Shown: piece by piece, positions 18,510 through 27,836 of the stretch
Layout of the letters: every line of letters begins with the position of its first letter
How positions within the stretch are numbered: the first letter of the stretch is position 1
Source of the DNA: Bacillus sp. E(2018)
GTDB lineage: Bacteria > Bacillota > Bacilli > Bacillales > Fictibacillaceae
Direction: 5' to 3'
Length of the DNA stretch: 64,000 bases
Assembly (NCBI RefSeq): GCF_005503015.1
Contig: NZ_SCOL01000001.1
Location: forward strand, 248,001 to 312,000
The notes under the pieces: model-generated
The model's database searches: none
What the model saw: the letters and a program-made list of their open reading frames with translations, nothing else
What the model was told of the DNA's origin: nothing
Program-made: the position numbers and the translations under genes

Positions 18510-19112
18510 ATGAAACGTAAAGGTCCAAAATACGAAAAAATAATTGATGCAGCTGTAAATGTGATTGCAGAACATGGCTACCATCAATCCCAGGTATCAA
18601 AGATAGCGAAAGAAGCAGGTGTCGCTGACGGCACCATCTATCTATATTTTAAAAATAAAGAAGATCTGCTTGTTTCTGTTTTTAATGAGAAGATGGGGAC
18701 CTTTATCGAAAAAACAGAAAACGAGCTGAAAAGTAACGATTCAGCGATTGAGAAGCTTAGAATTCTTGTTGAGATGCACTTTAAGCAACTCACTGCTGAT
18801 TTTGAACTATCAATCGTAACACAGCTTGAACTTAGGCAGACAAACAGACAACTTCGTGCAAAAATCGGTGAAGTATTAAAGCGATACTTGGATTTAATCG
18901 ACTCGATCTTGAAAGATGGAATGCATGAAGGTGTTTTTGTTAAGAACATGGATTACAGATTGGCTCGTCAGATGATCTTTGGAACAATTGACGAAACAGC
19001 AACAAACTGGGTAATGAACGATCATCGATACGATCTCCCTGCTCTAGCTGGTCCCGTTCATCAGATGCTTGTAAACGGTCTTTCCGTTCGCTCTGTACAT
19101 CCAGATGATTGA
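18510..19112 (+). CDS. fadR: TetR-family fatty acid degradation repressor FadR
   Basis: 200 residues. N-terminal TetR helix-turn-helix (about residues 8-55) with HGYHQSQVSKIAKEAGVADGTIYLYFKNKEDLL nearly matching B. subtilis FadR across two blocks (YHQSQVSKIAKEAGVADG and TIYLYFKNKED). The C-terminal ligand domain keeps VTQLELRQ and ARQMIFGTIDETATNWVMND, the acyl-CoA-sensing face of the family. Start ATG at 18510. Between lcfA and fadB, as in B. subtilis. Confidence 0.93.
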   Translation: MKRKGPKYEKIIDAAVNVIAEHGYHQSQVSKIAKEAGVADGTIYLYFKNKEDLLVSVFNEKMGTFIEKTENELKSNDSAIEKLRILVEMHFKQLTADFELSIVTQLELRQTNRQLRAKIGEVLKRYLDLIDSILKDGMHEGVFVKNMDYRLARQMIFGTIDETATNWVMNDHRYDLPALAGPVHQMLVNGLSVRSVHPDD

Positions 19113-19138
19113 TTTTCAAAAAAGGAGGGAATGCAAAG

Positions 19139-19912
19139 GTGGAATTCTTACACATTGAAAAACAAAATAAAGTGGCAACGATCAAACTTAATCGTGCGCC
19201 AGCTAATGCATTATCAACAGGAGTTATTGAAGAAATTGATAAAGCATTAGATCAAATTGAAAATGATAACTCTGTTAAAGCAGTTGTTATTTTAGGAGAA
19301 GGACGCTTCTTTTCAGCAGGAGCTGATATTAAAGAGTTTACAGAAGTCCCTGATGAAAGAGGTTTTGCAGAGCTTGGGAAAAAAGGGCAAGATGTTTTTA
19401 GCCGAATCGAACAATTTTCAAAACCAGTAATCGCAGCGATTCATGGAGCTGCTCTTGGTGGGGGGCTAGAACTTGCAATGAGCTGCCACGTAAGGCTTGT
19501 GGCTGAAGATGCGAAACTTGGTCTTCCTGAGCTCACACTAGGACTAGTTCCGGGATTTGCAGGAACTCAAAGACTGCCACAGCTTGTAGGTGTACCTAAA
19601 GCTTGCGAGATGCTCCTTTCAAGTAAGCCGATCTCCGGAAAAGATGCTGTCACATTTGGCTTAGCAAATAATTCTTATCCAACAGAAGAACTTTTTGAAA
19701 AGGCTTACAAAATGGCAGAAGAATTTTCTATGAAGAGTGCTGTCTCCATTAAGTACACTTTAGAGTTGTTGCATTATGCGAGACATGGACTCTATGAAAA
19801 AGGTGCAGAGAAAGAACGAGAACTGTTTGGAAAAGCTTTTAAAAGCTTTGACGGACAAGAAGGAATCGCAGCATTTATTGAAAAAAGAAAGCCTGAATTT
19901 CAGGACCGATAA
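19139..19912 (+). CDS. fadB: Enoyl-CoA hydratase
   Basis: 257 residues, crotonase fold. Hydrates trans-2-enoyl-CoA in beta-oxidation. The oxyanion hole motifs FFSAGADIKEF and HGAALGGGLELAMSCHVRL and the second catalytic glutamate region LPELTLGLVPGFAGTQRL are intact. GTG start at 19139 downstream of AAAGGAGGG; the open frame extends further upstream without a ribosome site. Followed closely by etfB, so fadR-fadB-etfB-etfA form one transcript. Confidence 0.9.
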   Translation: MEFLHIEKQNKVATIKLNRAPANALSTGVIEEIDKALDQIENDNSVKAVVILGEGRFFSAGADIKEFTEVPDERGFAELGKKGQDVFSRIEQFSKPVIAAIHGAALGGGLELAMSCHVRLVAEDAKLGLPELTLGLVPGFAGTQRLPQLVGVPKACEMLLSSKPISGKDAVTFGLANNSYPTEELFEKAYKMAEEFSMKSAVSIKYTLELLHYARHGLYEKGAEKERELFGKAFKSFDGQEGIAAFIEKRKPEFQDR

Positions 19913-19926
19913 CTAGGAGGGTAACG

Positions 19927-20697
19927 ATGAACATTTTTGTTATTTTAAAACGTACTTTTGATACAGAGGAAAAAATTTCTGTTTCAAACAATAAAATCTC
20001 TGAAGACAGTGCAGAATTTATTATTAATCCATATGACGAATATGCAATTGAAGAAGCGATTACATTAAAAGATGCTCACGGCGGTACTGTTACAGTTGTC
20101 ACGGTTGGAGACGAAGATTCTGAAAAAGAACTTCGTACAGCACTTGCTATGGGAGCAGATCAAGCGGTTCTTATTTCAAACGAAGACTTGGACAGCCAAG
20201 ATCAATTCACAACTTCTTCTGTTTTGGCAGCTTACTTTAAAGATAAAGAATACGACATCATTCTAGGCGGAAACGTTGCGATTGATAACGGTACTGGTCA
20301 AGTTGGCCCGCGTCTTGCAGAATTATTAGATATTCCACACGTAACAACAATTACAAAGATTGAAATAAATGGGACGACTGTAAACATCGAACGCGATGTT
20401 GAAGGAGATCTTGAGAAGATTGAAACATCGCTTCCATTATTGGTAACAGCACAACAAGGATTGAACGAGCCGCGTTATCCTTCGTTACCAGGAATCATGA
20501 AAGCAAAGAAGAAGCCTCTTGAGACGTTAGAGTTAGATGATCTTGATATTGATGAAGATGATGTTGAAGCGAAAACAAAAACAGTAGAAGTGTATCTTCC
20601 GCCTAAAAAGGAAGCTGGAAAAATCCTATCAGGTGAAACTCCAGACCAAGTAAAAGAACTTGTATCTCTGTTAAGAAACGAAGCGAAGGTAATATAA
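19927..20697 (+). CDS. etfB: Electron transfer flavoprotein beta subunit
   Basis: 256 residues. With EtfA it carries electrons from acyl-CoA dehydrogenases to the quinone pool. Family marks are MNIFVILKRTFDTEE, NPYDEYAIEEAI and the AMP-binding-region motif VGPRLAELLDIP. AGGAGGGTAACG precedes the ATG. The C-terminal half has a run of acidic residues (LDDLDIDEDDVEA). etfA starts 12 bases on. Confidence 0.95.
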   Translation: MNIFVILKRTFDTEEKISVSNNKISEDSAEFIINPYDEYAIEEAITLKDAHGGTVTVVTVGDEDSEKELRTALAMGADQAVLISNEDLDSQDQFTTSSVLAAYFKDKEYDIILGGNVAIDNGTGQVGPRLAELLDIPHVTTITKIEINGTTVNIERDVEGDLEKIETSLPLLVTAQQGLNEPRYPSLPGIMKAKKKPLETLELDDLDIDEDDVEAKTKTVEVYLPPKKEAGKILSGETPDQVKELVSLLRNEAKVI

Positions 20698-20709
20698 GGA
20701 GGAGTCATC

Positions 20710-21681
20710 ATGGCAAAAAAAGTATTAGTACTTGCAGAATCCCGTGACGGTGCGTTACGTAATGTTTCATTTGAAGCAATTGCAGCAGCAAAAGAAATCT
20801 CTGGCGGCGGAGAAGTGTTCGCAGTATTATGCGGTGACTCTGTTCAGTCGTTAGCCACTGAATTGATTCATTATGGAGCTGACCGTGTACTCACAGCTGA
20901 AAATGAAAAGCTAGCAAACTATACACCAGATGGTTATTTTCAAACGTTAAAGCAGATCATCGATGATGAAAGCCCTGAAGCAATCGTGTTCGGACACACG
21001 TCGTTAGGAAAAGACCTTTCTCCGAGACTTGCAGCTCGTCTAGAATCTGGACTGATTTCAGATGTTACAGGACTTGAACAAGCTGGTGAGAACACGGTGT
21101 TTACTCGCCCTGTATATTCAGGAAAAGCCTTTGAAAAGAAATTAATCTCAGATGGTCTAGTATTCGTTACGATTCGTCCGAATAACATCGCACCATTAGA
21201 GAAAGATGAATCTCGCTCTGGTGATGTAACATCTGTATCTGTTGACATTAAAGACTTAAGAACGATTGTTAAAGAAGTAGTTCGTAAAGCATCTACAGGC
21301 GTAGATCTAGCAGAAGCAAAGATCATCGTTGCCGGCGGTCGAGGCGTAAAATCTGAAGATGGCTTCAAACCTCTTCAAGAACTTGCAGATGTACTTGGTG
21401 CAGCTGTAGGAGCCTCTCGTGGTGCGTGTGATGCCGATTATTGTGATTATTCATTACAGATTGGTCAAACAGGTAAAGTTGTAACGCCTGATCTGTATAT
21501 CGCTTGTGGAATCTCGGGAGCTATTCAGCATCTAGCTGGGATGTCCAACTCGAAGGTAATTGTGGCGATCAACAAAGATCCTGAAGCTAGCATCTTTTCA
21601 GTAGCAGATTATGGAATTGTTGGAGACCTGTTTGAAGTCGTTCCTTTATTAACGGAAGAATTTAAAAAAGTGTTAGTATAA
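20710..21681 (+). CDS. etfA: Electron transfer flavoprotein alpha subunit
   Basis: 323 residues. The N-terminal domain pairs with EtfB; the C-terminal FAD domain shows VAGGRGVKSEDGF, GASRGACDADYCDYSLQIGQ (conserved GxSR and QIGQTG), and YIACGISGAIQHLAGM with INKDPEASIF. AAGGAGGAGTC precedes the ATG at 20710. Last gene of the fad/etf unit, with a terminator right after it. Confidence 0.96.
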   Translation: MAKKVLVLAESRDGALRNVSFEAIAAAKEISGGGEVFAVLCGDSVQSLATELIHYGADRVLTAENEKLANYTPDGYFQTLKQIIDDESPEAIVFGHTSLGKDLSPRLAARLESGLISDVTGLEQAGENTVFTRPVYSGKAFEKKLISDGLVFVTIRPNNIAPLEKDESRSGDVTSVSVDIKDLRTIVKEVVRKASTGVDLAEAKIIVAGGRGVKSEDGFKPLQELADVLGAAVGASRGACDADYCDYSLQIGQTGKVVTPDLYIACGISGAIQHLAGMSNSKVIVAINKDPEASIFSVADYGIVGDLFEVVPLLTEEFKKVLV

Positions 21682-21698
21682 TAGAATGCAGATGAATG

Positions 21699-21727
21699 AA
21701 AACGTCCGTTTTTCTGGACGTTTTTTT
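21699..21727 (+). terminator. Terminator after etfA
   Basis: AACGTCC / GGACGTT stem around a T-rich loop, followed by seven T. Confidence 0.8.
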
Positions 21728-21749
21728 AATTTTAGAAAGAGGAAGGTGT

Positions 21750-22346
21750 ATGATGACTACAATTGCATTCATTCGTCACGGTGAAACGGATTGGAATATT
21801 GAAGGAAGAGCTCAAGGCTGTAAGGATATCCCGCTTAACGAAAACGGAAAGTATCAAGCTGAACGTTTAGCTGAACGATTTGTGGATGAAAAGTGGGATG
21901 CTATATATGCCAGTCCATTATTAAGAGCATATAGAACAGCTGAGGCTATCAGTGAAATTACAGGTTTGAATGTAATCGCGGACGAGAGACTTCGCGAGAT
22001 TTCATTCGGTGAGACAGAAGGAACCACTGAGAGCGAACGTGTTGAACGTTGGGGAGAAAATTGGATGGAACTTGATTTAGGCAGAGAAACAAATGAAGAT
22101 GCTGATTTACGATGGAAAGCAGCATTACAAAACATTGTTCAAAACCATAAAGACGAGAAAGTTCTGGTCATCACTCATGGAGCACTGCTTGTAAGAATTT
22201 TTAAAGAGCTTTTGAAAGACGATACTGATCGCTGGTACGGACTTAATAATACGTCTTTTTCTGTATTTAACCTCAAAGCAGAAAACGCATGGACTTGTGA
22301 ATTATTTAACTGTCAAAGACATCTAGAAGAGAGTGCTACAATATAA
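21750..22346 (+). CDS. Histidine phosphatase family protein (phosphoglycerate mutase-like)
   Basis: 198 residues. The RHGET motif with the phosphorylated histidine (IAFIRHGETDWN, about residues 6-17), ASPLLRAYRTAEAI and VITHGALLVRI with the second histidine show an intact branch-1 histidine phosphatase. These enzymes act on many phosphate esters; the PhoE-type broad-specificity phosphatase of bacilli is the nearest guess. Start at the first of two adjacent ATGs (21750) with AGAGGAAGG upstream. It lies between etfA and trxA. Confidence 0.85.
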   Translation: MMTTIAFIRHGETDWNIEGRAQGCKDIPLNENGKYQAERLAERFVDEKWDAIYASPLLRAYRTAEAISEITGLNVIADERLREISFGETEGTTESERVERWGENWMELDLGRETNEDADLRWKAALQNIVQNHKDEKVLVITHGALLVRIFKELLKDDTDRWYGLNNTSFSVFNLKAENAWTCELFNCQRHLEESATI

Positions 22347-22348
22347 CG

Positions 22349-22374
22349 TTTGTCGAATTGAAAACTTGGGTACC
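22349..22374 (+). promoter_or_regulatory. Candidate sigma-B promoter upstream of trxA
   Basis: GTTTGT (22349-22354) and GGGTAC (22369-22374) with 14 bases between resemble the sigma-B consensus GTTTAA-N12-15-GGGTAT (nine of twelve). B. subtilis trxA is known to have a stress promoter. A sigma-A candidate, TTGAGC-N16-TAACAT at 22381-22408, follows. Confidence 0.35.
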
Positions 22375-22460
22375 ATAAAATTGAGCAAACTATTAGCAAC
22401 TGTAACATTTGTGGGATATACTTTGTTTACACTTTGTTATTTAAAAGGAGGGCCAAATAA

Positions 22461-22772
22461 ATGGCTATTGTTAATGCATCAGATCAAACATTTAATACAG
22501 AAACGAACGAAGGTTTAGTACTTGCTGACTTTTGGGCACCATGGTGCGGACCTTGTAAAATGATCGCTCCTGTTCTTGAAGAAGTAGATCAAGAAATGGA
22601 AGAAGTAAAAGTAGTTAAGCTTGATGTTGATGAAAACCAAGAAACAGCTGGTAAATTCGGCGTAATGAGTATTCCAACTCTACTTGTATTCAAAGATGGT
22701 CAAGTAGTAGATCAAGTGGTCGGTTTCCAACCGAAAGAAGCTTTAGTTGAACTATTAAACAAACATAAATAA
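22461..22772 (+). CDS. trxA: Thioredoxin
   Basis: 103 residues, a classical thioredoxin with the redox motif WCGPC in [15 protein letters not shown] (about residues 25-39), the cis-proline in [12 protein letters not shown] and the C-terminal VGFQPKEAL. Reduces protein disulfides in the cytoplasm and feeds ribonucleotide reductase. Start ATG with AAAAGGAGGG. Single gene with promoter candidates before it and a terminator after it. Confidence 0.97.
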   Translation: MAIVNASDQTFNTETNEGLVLADFWAPWCGPCKMIAPVLEEVDQEMEEVKVVKLDVDENQETAGKFGVMSIPTLLVFKDGQVVDQVVGFQPKEALVELLNKHK

Positions 22773-22782
22773 ACTTTGTTTA

Positions 22783-22809
22783 AAAGCCCGTTGTTCGGGC
22801 TTTTTTTTT
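22783..22809 (+). terminator. Terminator after trxA
   Basis: AAAGCCCG / CGGGCTTT with a TTGTT loop and a long T run. Confidence 0.88.
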
Positions 22810-22948
22810 AATGTTTTGATTTAATATTTTCTAGGAAATATTGTCGATATATGAAAATATGTGGTATTGAGAACACGATAGTATTATGAACTCTTAATTA
22901 CATGATATGATAGTAGAAAAGACTTCTGAGAGTGAAGGGGGGAAGAAA

Positions 22949-24730
22949 TTGACCTCTATTTCTGTAAAACAAAAATTAATGTTGCTTCCAGACCAACCAG
23001 GCTGCTATCTTATGAAAAATGAATTCGGGAAAGTCATATATGTTGGAAAAGCAAAAGTATTGAAGAACCGTGTAAAGTCTTATTTTTCTGGAACACATGA
23101 TGGTAAAACCCAGAGACTTGTAAGTGAGATCAGAGATTTTGAATATATCGTAACTTCTACTGAGATGGAAGCATTAGTTCTAGAGATGAACTTGATAAAA
23201 AAGCATGACCCTCGTTATAACGTAATGCTAAAAGATGATAAGAGCTATCCATATCTAAAGATCACTGCTGAAAAACAACCAAGACTTCTATATATACGGA
23301 AGATTAAAAAAGACGGTGGAAAATATTTCGGTCCTTTCGTGAACGCTTATGCTGCCCAAGAAACAAAAAAACTGTTAGATCGCATCTTTCCTCTTCGTAA
23401 GTGTGACACGATGCCTAAACGTGTGTGTCTTTATTATCATATCGGGCAATGTTTGGGCCCTTGCGTATATGATGTATCCGAACAAGAAAACAAAAAGATG
23501 GTTGACGGAATCGTAAAGTTTCTGAACGGCGGATATCAGGACGTTAAAAATGAGTTATCGGAAAAGATGTTAGAAGCCTCTGAAGCATTGAACTTTGAAC
23601 GCGCTAAAGAGCTTCGAGATCAAATTCAACACATCGAAGCTGTTATGGAAAAGCAAAAGATGATGACAGCAGATTTGGTGGATCGAGACGTGTTTGGCTA
23701 CCATTTTGATAAAGGATGGATGTGCGTACAAGTCTTTTTTATCAGACAAGGTAAGGTAATCGCTAGAGATATTTCTGTTTTTCCGTTTTATGGAGAGGCG
23801 AATGAAGATCTGCTAACCTTTATCGGTCAGTTCTATCTGCAAAAAAATCACCTTTTACCTAAAGAGATTTTGCTTCCACAAGAAGTGGATGCAGATCTTG
23901 TATCGGAACTGCTTCAAGTGAAAGTTTTGCAACCAAAAAAAGGACAAAAGAAAGAGCTTGTGGAGTTAGCAACTAAAAACGCGTCTTTAGCTCTTAACGA
24001 AAAATTTGCCTTGATTGAGCAAGATGAAGCAAGAACGATTAAAGCTGTTGAGAATCTTGGCGAGAGAATTGGAATTGCTGCTCCTTATCGTATTGAAGCG
24101 TTCGATAACTCAAACATACATGGAACAGATCCTGTTTCGGCGATGGTTGTTTTTGTTGATGGTAAACCTTATAAAAAAGATTATCGAAAATACAAGATTA
24201 AATCTGTAGAAGGACCAGATGATTATGCTTCTATGAAAGAAGTTGTTCGCAGAAGATATACGAGAGTGTTAAGAGAAGAAGGAGAGCTTCCTAGTCTGAT
24301 CCTGATCGATGGAGGAAAAGGACAGATATCAGCAGCTCAAGATGTGTTAGAAAACGAGCTGAACTTATTTATTCCTGTAGCAGGGCTATCGAAAGATGAA
24401 AAGCATAGAACCTCTCAGCTATGGATCGGTGATCCTCCAGAGATGATACACATGCCTCGGAACAGTCAGGAATTCTATCTTTTGCAACGAATTCAAGATG
24501 AAGTTCATAGGTTCGCGATTTCCTTCCATCGAAAAGTCCGTTCTAAAAGTATGTTTGAATCAACATTAGACAGTATCGCCGGAATCGGAGACAAACGCAA
24601 AAAGATGCTTCTTCGCCATTTTGGATCGTTAAAGAAATTAAAAGAAGCATCTGTTGATGAGATTCAAGCAGCTGGTGTACCTAAACCAGTAGCCGAGCTT
24701 ATTGAAAAAGCATTTTTATCAAATGAGTAG
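22949..24730 (+). CDS. uvrC: UvrABC system protein C
   Basis: 593 residues. Makes both incisions in nucleotide excision repair. N-terminal GIY-YIG nuclease ([23 protein letters not shown] in two blocks, residues 10-95), UVR motif (about 200-235, [16 protein letters not shown]), RNase H-like second nuclease ([11 protein letters not shown] ... [10 protein letters not shown]) and C-terminal HhH pair ([21 protein letters not shown]). TTG start at 22949 with AAGGGGGG at 22935-22942; the open frame runs 14 codons further up without support. No SOS box seen upstream. Confidence 0.95.
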   Translation: MTSISVKQKLMLLPDQPGCYLMKNEFGKVIYVGKAKVLKNRVKSYFSGTHDGKTQRLVSEIRDFEYIVTSTEMEALVLEMNLIKKHDPRYNVMLKDDKSYPYLKITAEKQPRLLYIRKIKKDGGKYFGPFVNAYAAQETKKLLDRIFPLRKCDTMPKRVCLYYHIGQCLGPCVYDVSEQENKKMVDGIVKFLNGGYQDVKNELSEKMLEASEALNFERAKELRDQIQHIEAVMEKQKMMTADLVDRDVFGYHFDKGWMCVQVFFIRQGKVIARDISVFPFYGEANEDLLTFIGQFYLQKNHLLPKEILLPQEVDADLVSELLQVKVLQPKKGQKKELVELATKNASLALNEKFALIEQDEARTIKAVENLGERIGIAAPYRIEAFDNSNIHGTDPVSAMVVFVDGKPYKKDYRKYKIKSVEGPDDYASMKEVVRRRYTRVLREEGELPSLILIDGGKGQISAAQDVLENELNLFIPVAGLSKDEKHRTSQLWIGDPPEMIHMPRNSQEFYLLQRIQDEVHRFAISFHRKVRSKSMFESTLDSIAGIGDKRKKMLLRHFGSLKKLKEASVDEIQAAGVPKPVAELIEKAFLSNE

Positions 24731-24759
24731 TTGCAGCTATTGAGTAACTTTGTTAAAAT
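24731..24759 (+). promoter_or_regulatory. Sigma-A promoter for the lysC leader
   Basis: TTGCAG (24731-24736), 17 bases, TAAAAT (24754-24759). It starts at the base after the uvrC stop codon and lies just before the lysine riboswitch. Confidence 0.65.
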
Positions 24760-24795
24760 GAATCCAACTTTATAAATATGCCATGCTTCGTATGA

Positions 24796-25051
24796 AGTGA
24801 TGGTAGAGGAGCAGGAACCAATAGTAACCCATCTGAAGAGAAGAAGCTCTAGTGATGATGGTGGAAAGGGGATTCTTGCCGAAGTGTAAAAGGACTTCTA
24901 GCCTTTTATGCTGGACCTGTATTGAAGAAATACAGAGCTGTCACACAAGTCCCCCCAGGGTTTGTGTGGAGGACTATCTCACGAGGGGGAACAAACTTGG
25001 CTTGCTACGGATTATAGCAACAATAGGGTTTTTCCTTATTGTTGCTTTTTT
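24796..25051 (+). promoter_or_regulatory. Lysine riboswitch (L-box) upstream of lysC
   Basis: The conserved elements occur in order: AGAGGAGC (24805), GGAAAGGGG, TTGCCGAAG, CTGGACCTGTATTGAAGAAATACAG (five-helix junction arms in two halves), GCTGTCACACAAG and TGTGGAGGACTATCTC. It ends with a terminator AGCAACAATAGG ... CCTTATTGTTGCT and T run (25015-25051). High lysine should favour termination before lysC. An ORF across it is not a gene. Confidence 0.93.
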
Positions 25052-25180
25052 GTATTTACTTTCAATAATAGATGAGCTGAGAGTATGCGTGCAAACTAAG
25101 TAGACGTGTTCATTTTTTTACGTCAACAAAGTCTTCTAATAAAAGAGATAGAATCTTACAACAAGAAGGGATTGGAGTAC

Positions 25181-26419
25181 ATGGGGAGAATCGTGCAAAA
25201 ATTTGGTGGAACTAGTGTTGGTTCAGTTGAGCGAATACAAAATGTTGCAAAACGGATTATACAAGAAGTAGATGCAGGGAATGAAATCGTGGTAGTGGTT
25301 TCAGCAATGGGTAAAACAACAGATGAACTTGTAAAGCTTGCTAAAGATATCAGTCAGAACCCTTCCAAACGGGAGATGGATATGCTTCTTACAACGGGAG
25401 AACAGATTACAATCGCCCTATTGACGATGGCTCTGCATCAAGAAGGATATAAAGCTCAATCATTAACAGGGTGGCAAGCAGGTATTCAAACAGAAGATAC
25501 CTTTTCGAATGCAAGAATACTAGACATTGATTCCAAGCGCATCTCTTCGCTGTTAAAAGATGGACATATCGTGGTTGTTGCTGGATTTCAAGGACTTGTT
25601 CCAGAAACAAAAGATATTGCCACTCTTGGCAGAGGTGGGTCAGATACAACGGCCGTTGCGCTAGCGGCAGCTTTAAAAGCGGATCGATGTGACATCTATA
25701 CCGATGTGACAGGTGTATATACGACGGATCCCCGTGTAGTGAATACTGCTAGAAAACTACCTTCAATCTCTTATGATGAGATGTTAGAGATGGCCAATCT
25801 CGGTGCAGGTGTTTTGCATCCAAGAGCGGTGGAGTTTGCTAAAAACTATAGTATTACATTAGAAGTAAGATCAAGCATGAGTGAAGAACGTGGAACATTA
25901 GTTGAGGAGGAAGTGTCTATGGAACAAAATTTAATGGTTAGAGGTCTTGCGTTTGAAGGAAATATAACAAAAATTACCGTCTCTTCAGTTCCCAATGAAA
26001 TGCATGCTTTAGCGGAACTGTTTACGATTTTGGCTTCTAACGGTATCAATGTTGACATTATCATTCAAAATGTATTGAATGAAGAGAAAACAAATATTTC
26101 GTTCTCAATTGAATCAAATTCATTATCTGCTACACAAGAAGTACTTGCTGCGCATCAAGCAAAATTAGGATTCGAATCGATCAGTTATGAACAGGATCTT
26201 GCAAAGGTATCAATCGTTGGTTCTGGCATGATCTCCAATCCTGGTGTAGCTGCTAAAATGTTTAAAGCTTTATCAGATGAAGATATTATGATCAAGATGG
26301 TCAGTACTTCTGAGATTAAGGTATCAACCGTCGTGAAACAAGAAGATATGATTAAGTCGATAGAAACGCTGCATGATGTGTTTGAGTTAGATGCTCGTGT
26401 TCCCGTTCAGAACACATAA
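25181..26419 (+). CDS. lysC: Aspartokinase, lysine-regulated (class II)
   Basis: 412 residues. Phosphorylates aspartate, first step to diaminopimelate, lysine, threonine and methionine. Kinase domain with VQKFGGTSVGS at the start, and TLGRGGSDTTAVALAAAL (about residues 148-165); two ACT domains in the last 160 residues, with SIVGSGMISNPGVAAKMF. ATG at 25181 matches B. subtilis LysC; the open frame extends upstream into the leader. An internal ribosome site for the beta subunit is visible (separate entry). Controlled by the lysine riboswitch. Confidence 0.95.
   Translation: MGRIVQKFGGTSVGSVERIQNVAKRIIQEVDAGNEIVVVVSAMGKTTDELVKLAKDISQNPSKREMDMLLTTGEQITIALLTMALHQEGYKAQSLTGWQAGIQTEDTFSNARILDIDSKRISSLLKDGHIVVVAGFQGLVPETKDIATLGRGGSDTTAVALAAALKADRCDIYTDVTGVYTTDPRVVNTARKLPSISYDEMLEMANLGAGVLHPRAVEFAKNYSITLEVRSSMSEERGTLVEEEVSMEQNLMVRGLAFEGNITKITVSSVPNEMHALAELFTILASNGINVDIIIQNVLNEEKTNISFSIESNSLSATQEVLAAHQAKLGFESISYEQDLAKVSIVGSGMISNPGVAAKMFKALSDEDIMIKMVSTSEIKVSTVVKQEDMIKSIETLHDVFELDARVPVQNT
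25904..25921 (+). promoter_or_regulatory. Internal ribosome binding site and start for the aspartokinase beta subunit
   Basis: GAGGAGG at 25904-25910 is followed after eight bases by ATG at 25919 (MEQNLMVRG), in frame with lysC at codon 247. B. subtilis aspartokinase II is known to make a beta subunit (the ACT domains alone) from such an internal start, so 25919-26419 probably yields a 166-residue protein. Confidence 0.7.
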
Positions 26420-26433
26420 GACCAAACATTGAA

Positions 26434-26461
26434 AAAAGCCGGCAATCTGCTGCCGGCTTTT
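26434..26461. terminator. Bidirectional terminator between lysC and yslB
   Basis: AAAAGCCGGCA / TGCCGGCTTTT perfect stem with six-base loop, next to the yslB stop codon. Confidence 0.88.
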
Positions 26462-26462
26462 G

Positions 26463-26909
26463 TTATTCAATCGTATCTTTTTTGTCCCATTGAACAGTAA
26501 TAAAAACTTTGTTTCGTTTTGTAGATTCTAAAGCTTCTGTTGTGCATTTTTTTTGCAGCTGAACTTGTTCAGCGAGGAAGCCTGCTTCTAGACTGAACGT
26601 TTGATGATTGAAGTTTTCCATTCGTTGCATGATCAGTTGAGAGTTTAAAGAGAAATTCATCTCTGTTTTCGAAGCTTCGATCATTTCAAGAGTGCCCCAG
26701 CCTGCTTCAACAAAAAAAGCGTGAACTTCTTCCATCGTATGTAAAGGATATTTTCTAGCCAAGTGTCTTCCTGCCCAATAGAGAATATTTCGTTCTTGTT
26801 TGCCAAGAAGTTCAGGCAACAAATCGCTTCGAAGGATCTCATACCCAAAAGCTGAAACAGAAAGCTGTTCTACAGGGGTGTTTTCATCCTTTGTCTTTTG
26901 TTTAAACAT
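26463..26909 (-). CDS. yslB: DUF2507 protein YslB
   Basis: 148 residues from the ATG at 26909 (AGAAGGGATG upstream on the minus strand); an earlier in-frame ATG at 26936 lacks a ribosome site. ILYWAGRHLARKYPL and FFVEAGWGTLEM are the family's conserved stretches, related to the V4R/small-molecule-binding fold. No membrane segments. Function unknown. Convergent with lysC and divergent from sdhC, the B. subtilis arrangement. Confidence 0.85.
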   Translation of the reverse strand: MFKQKTKDENTPVEQLSVSAFGYEILRSDLLPELLGKQERNILYWAGRHLARKYPLHTMEEVHAFFVEAGWGTLEMIEASKTEMNFSLNSQLIMQRMENFNHQTFSLEAGFLAEQVQLQKKCTTEALESTKRNKVFITVQWDKKDTIE

Positions 26910-27039
26910 TCTGCATCCCTTCTTTCTAATTTTCATTATAACGGGAAAGCGGTTTAAACTCTATAGCAACTATCGGTATTTGTCGAAAATCTTAATCGTT
27001 CAAAAGCGTTGATGTATCAAGAAAATTTACGTATTTAGT

Positions 27040-27081
27040 TGTTAGCGTTTTCTTGACGGTGTCAAACGATGGGAGTAAAAT
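27040..27081 (+). promoter_or_regulatory. sdhCAB promoter with overlapping cre candidate
   Basis: TTGACG (27053-27058), 17 bases, TAAAAT (27076-27081) is a good sigma-A promoter. TGTTAGCGTTTTCT (27040-27053) fits the CcpA consensus TGWNANCGNTNWCA except at the last base and touches the -35. Together they suggest glucose control of succinate dehydrogenase; binding is inferred. Confidence 0.6.
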
Positions 27082-27140
27082 GGACATGTTGCTAGTTAAT
27101 TAAGCTAATTGTTTAACACTCATCCTCTTAATGAGGAAAC

Positions 27141-27154
27141 TTAAAACGCTTACA
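27141..27154 (+). promoter_or_regulatory. Second cre candidate in the sdhCAB leader
   Basis: TTAAAACGCTTACA fits the cre consensus at all but the second position. It lies about 55 bases downstream of the predicted start of transcription, a place where CcpA acts as a roadblock. Confidence 0.45.
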
Positions 27155-27212
27155 TGTGGAGAGAACAAAGATTAGCAGCCAGAGAGAGGCTAAATTTGAA
27201 GGGGGCAAGAGA

Positions 27213-27821
27213 ATGGCTGGCAGTAGAGATTTTATTAACAGAAGGATTCATTCATTATTAGGAGTAATTCCGATCGGGATTTTTCTCGTGCAGCATTTAG
27301 TTGTAAACCATTTTGCAACGAGGGATGCTGAAGCTTTTAACAAAGCAGCGCATTTTATGGAAAGTTTACCTTTTCGTATTTTCCTAGAAACGTTTGTCAT
27401 CTACTTACCGATTTTGTTTCATGCCGTGTATGGACTTTACATTACGTTCCAAGCAAAAAACAACGTTACTCGCTATGGCTATTTCCGCAATATGATGTTC
27501 CTTGTTCAGCGTGTAACAGGCGTTATTACTCTAGTTTTTATCGCTTGGCATGTATGGGAAACACGTGTACAAGCTGCGTTCGGACAAGAAGTAAACTTTG
27601 ATATGATGGCAGATATCTTAAGCTCTCCATTTATGGTTGTCTTCTATCTTGTTGGTGTTTTATCAGCAGTATTCCATTTTGCTAACGGATTATGGTCATT
27701 CTTTGTCAGCTGGGGCCTTACAGTTTCGCCTCGTTCACAGAAAATTTCAACATACGTAACAATGGGTGTATTTGTAGCACTTGCTATTGTTAGCGTAAGA
27801 ACAATCTTTGCATTCATTTAA
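27213..27821 (+). CDS. sdhC: Succinate dehydrogenase cytochrome b558 subunit
   Basis: 202 residues, the B. subtilis length, with five membrane segments. Anchors the enzyme and holds two b hemes; histidines in HSLLGVIPIG, LVQHLVVNHFA, LFHAVYGL and FIAWHVWETR are at the expected places. This is the single-anchor type B form found in Gram-positives and epsilonproteobacteria. ATG at 27213 with GAAGGGGG upstream; the frame is open 19 codons further. First gene of sdhCAB. Confidence 0.93.
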   Translation: MAGSRDFINRRIHSLLGVIPIGIFLVQHLVVNHFATRDAEAFNKAAHFMESLPFRIFLETFVIYLPILFHAVYGLYITFQAKNNVTRYGYFRNMMFLVQRVTGVITLVFIAWHVWETRVQAAFGQEVNFDMMADILSSPFMVVFYLVGVLSAVFHFANGLWSFFVSWGLTVSPRSQKISTYVTMGVFVALAIVSVRTIFAFI

Positions 27822-27836
27822 AAGGGGTGAGACAAA

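Noticed and set aside
22857-22950. SOS (LexA/DinR) box before uvrC
   Set aside because: GAAC strings are present but no CGAAC-N4-GTTCG palindrome.
24852-25103. 83-codon ORF upstream of lysC
   Set aside because: It lies wholly inside the lysine riboswitch, which explains the sequence better.
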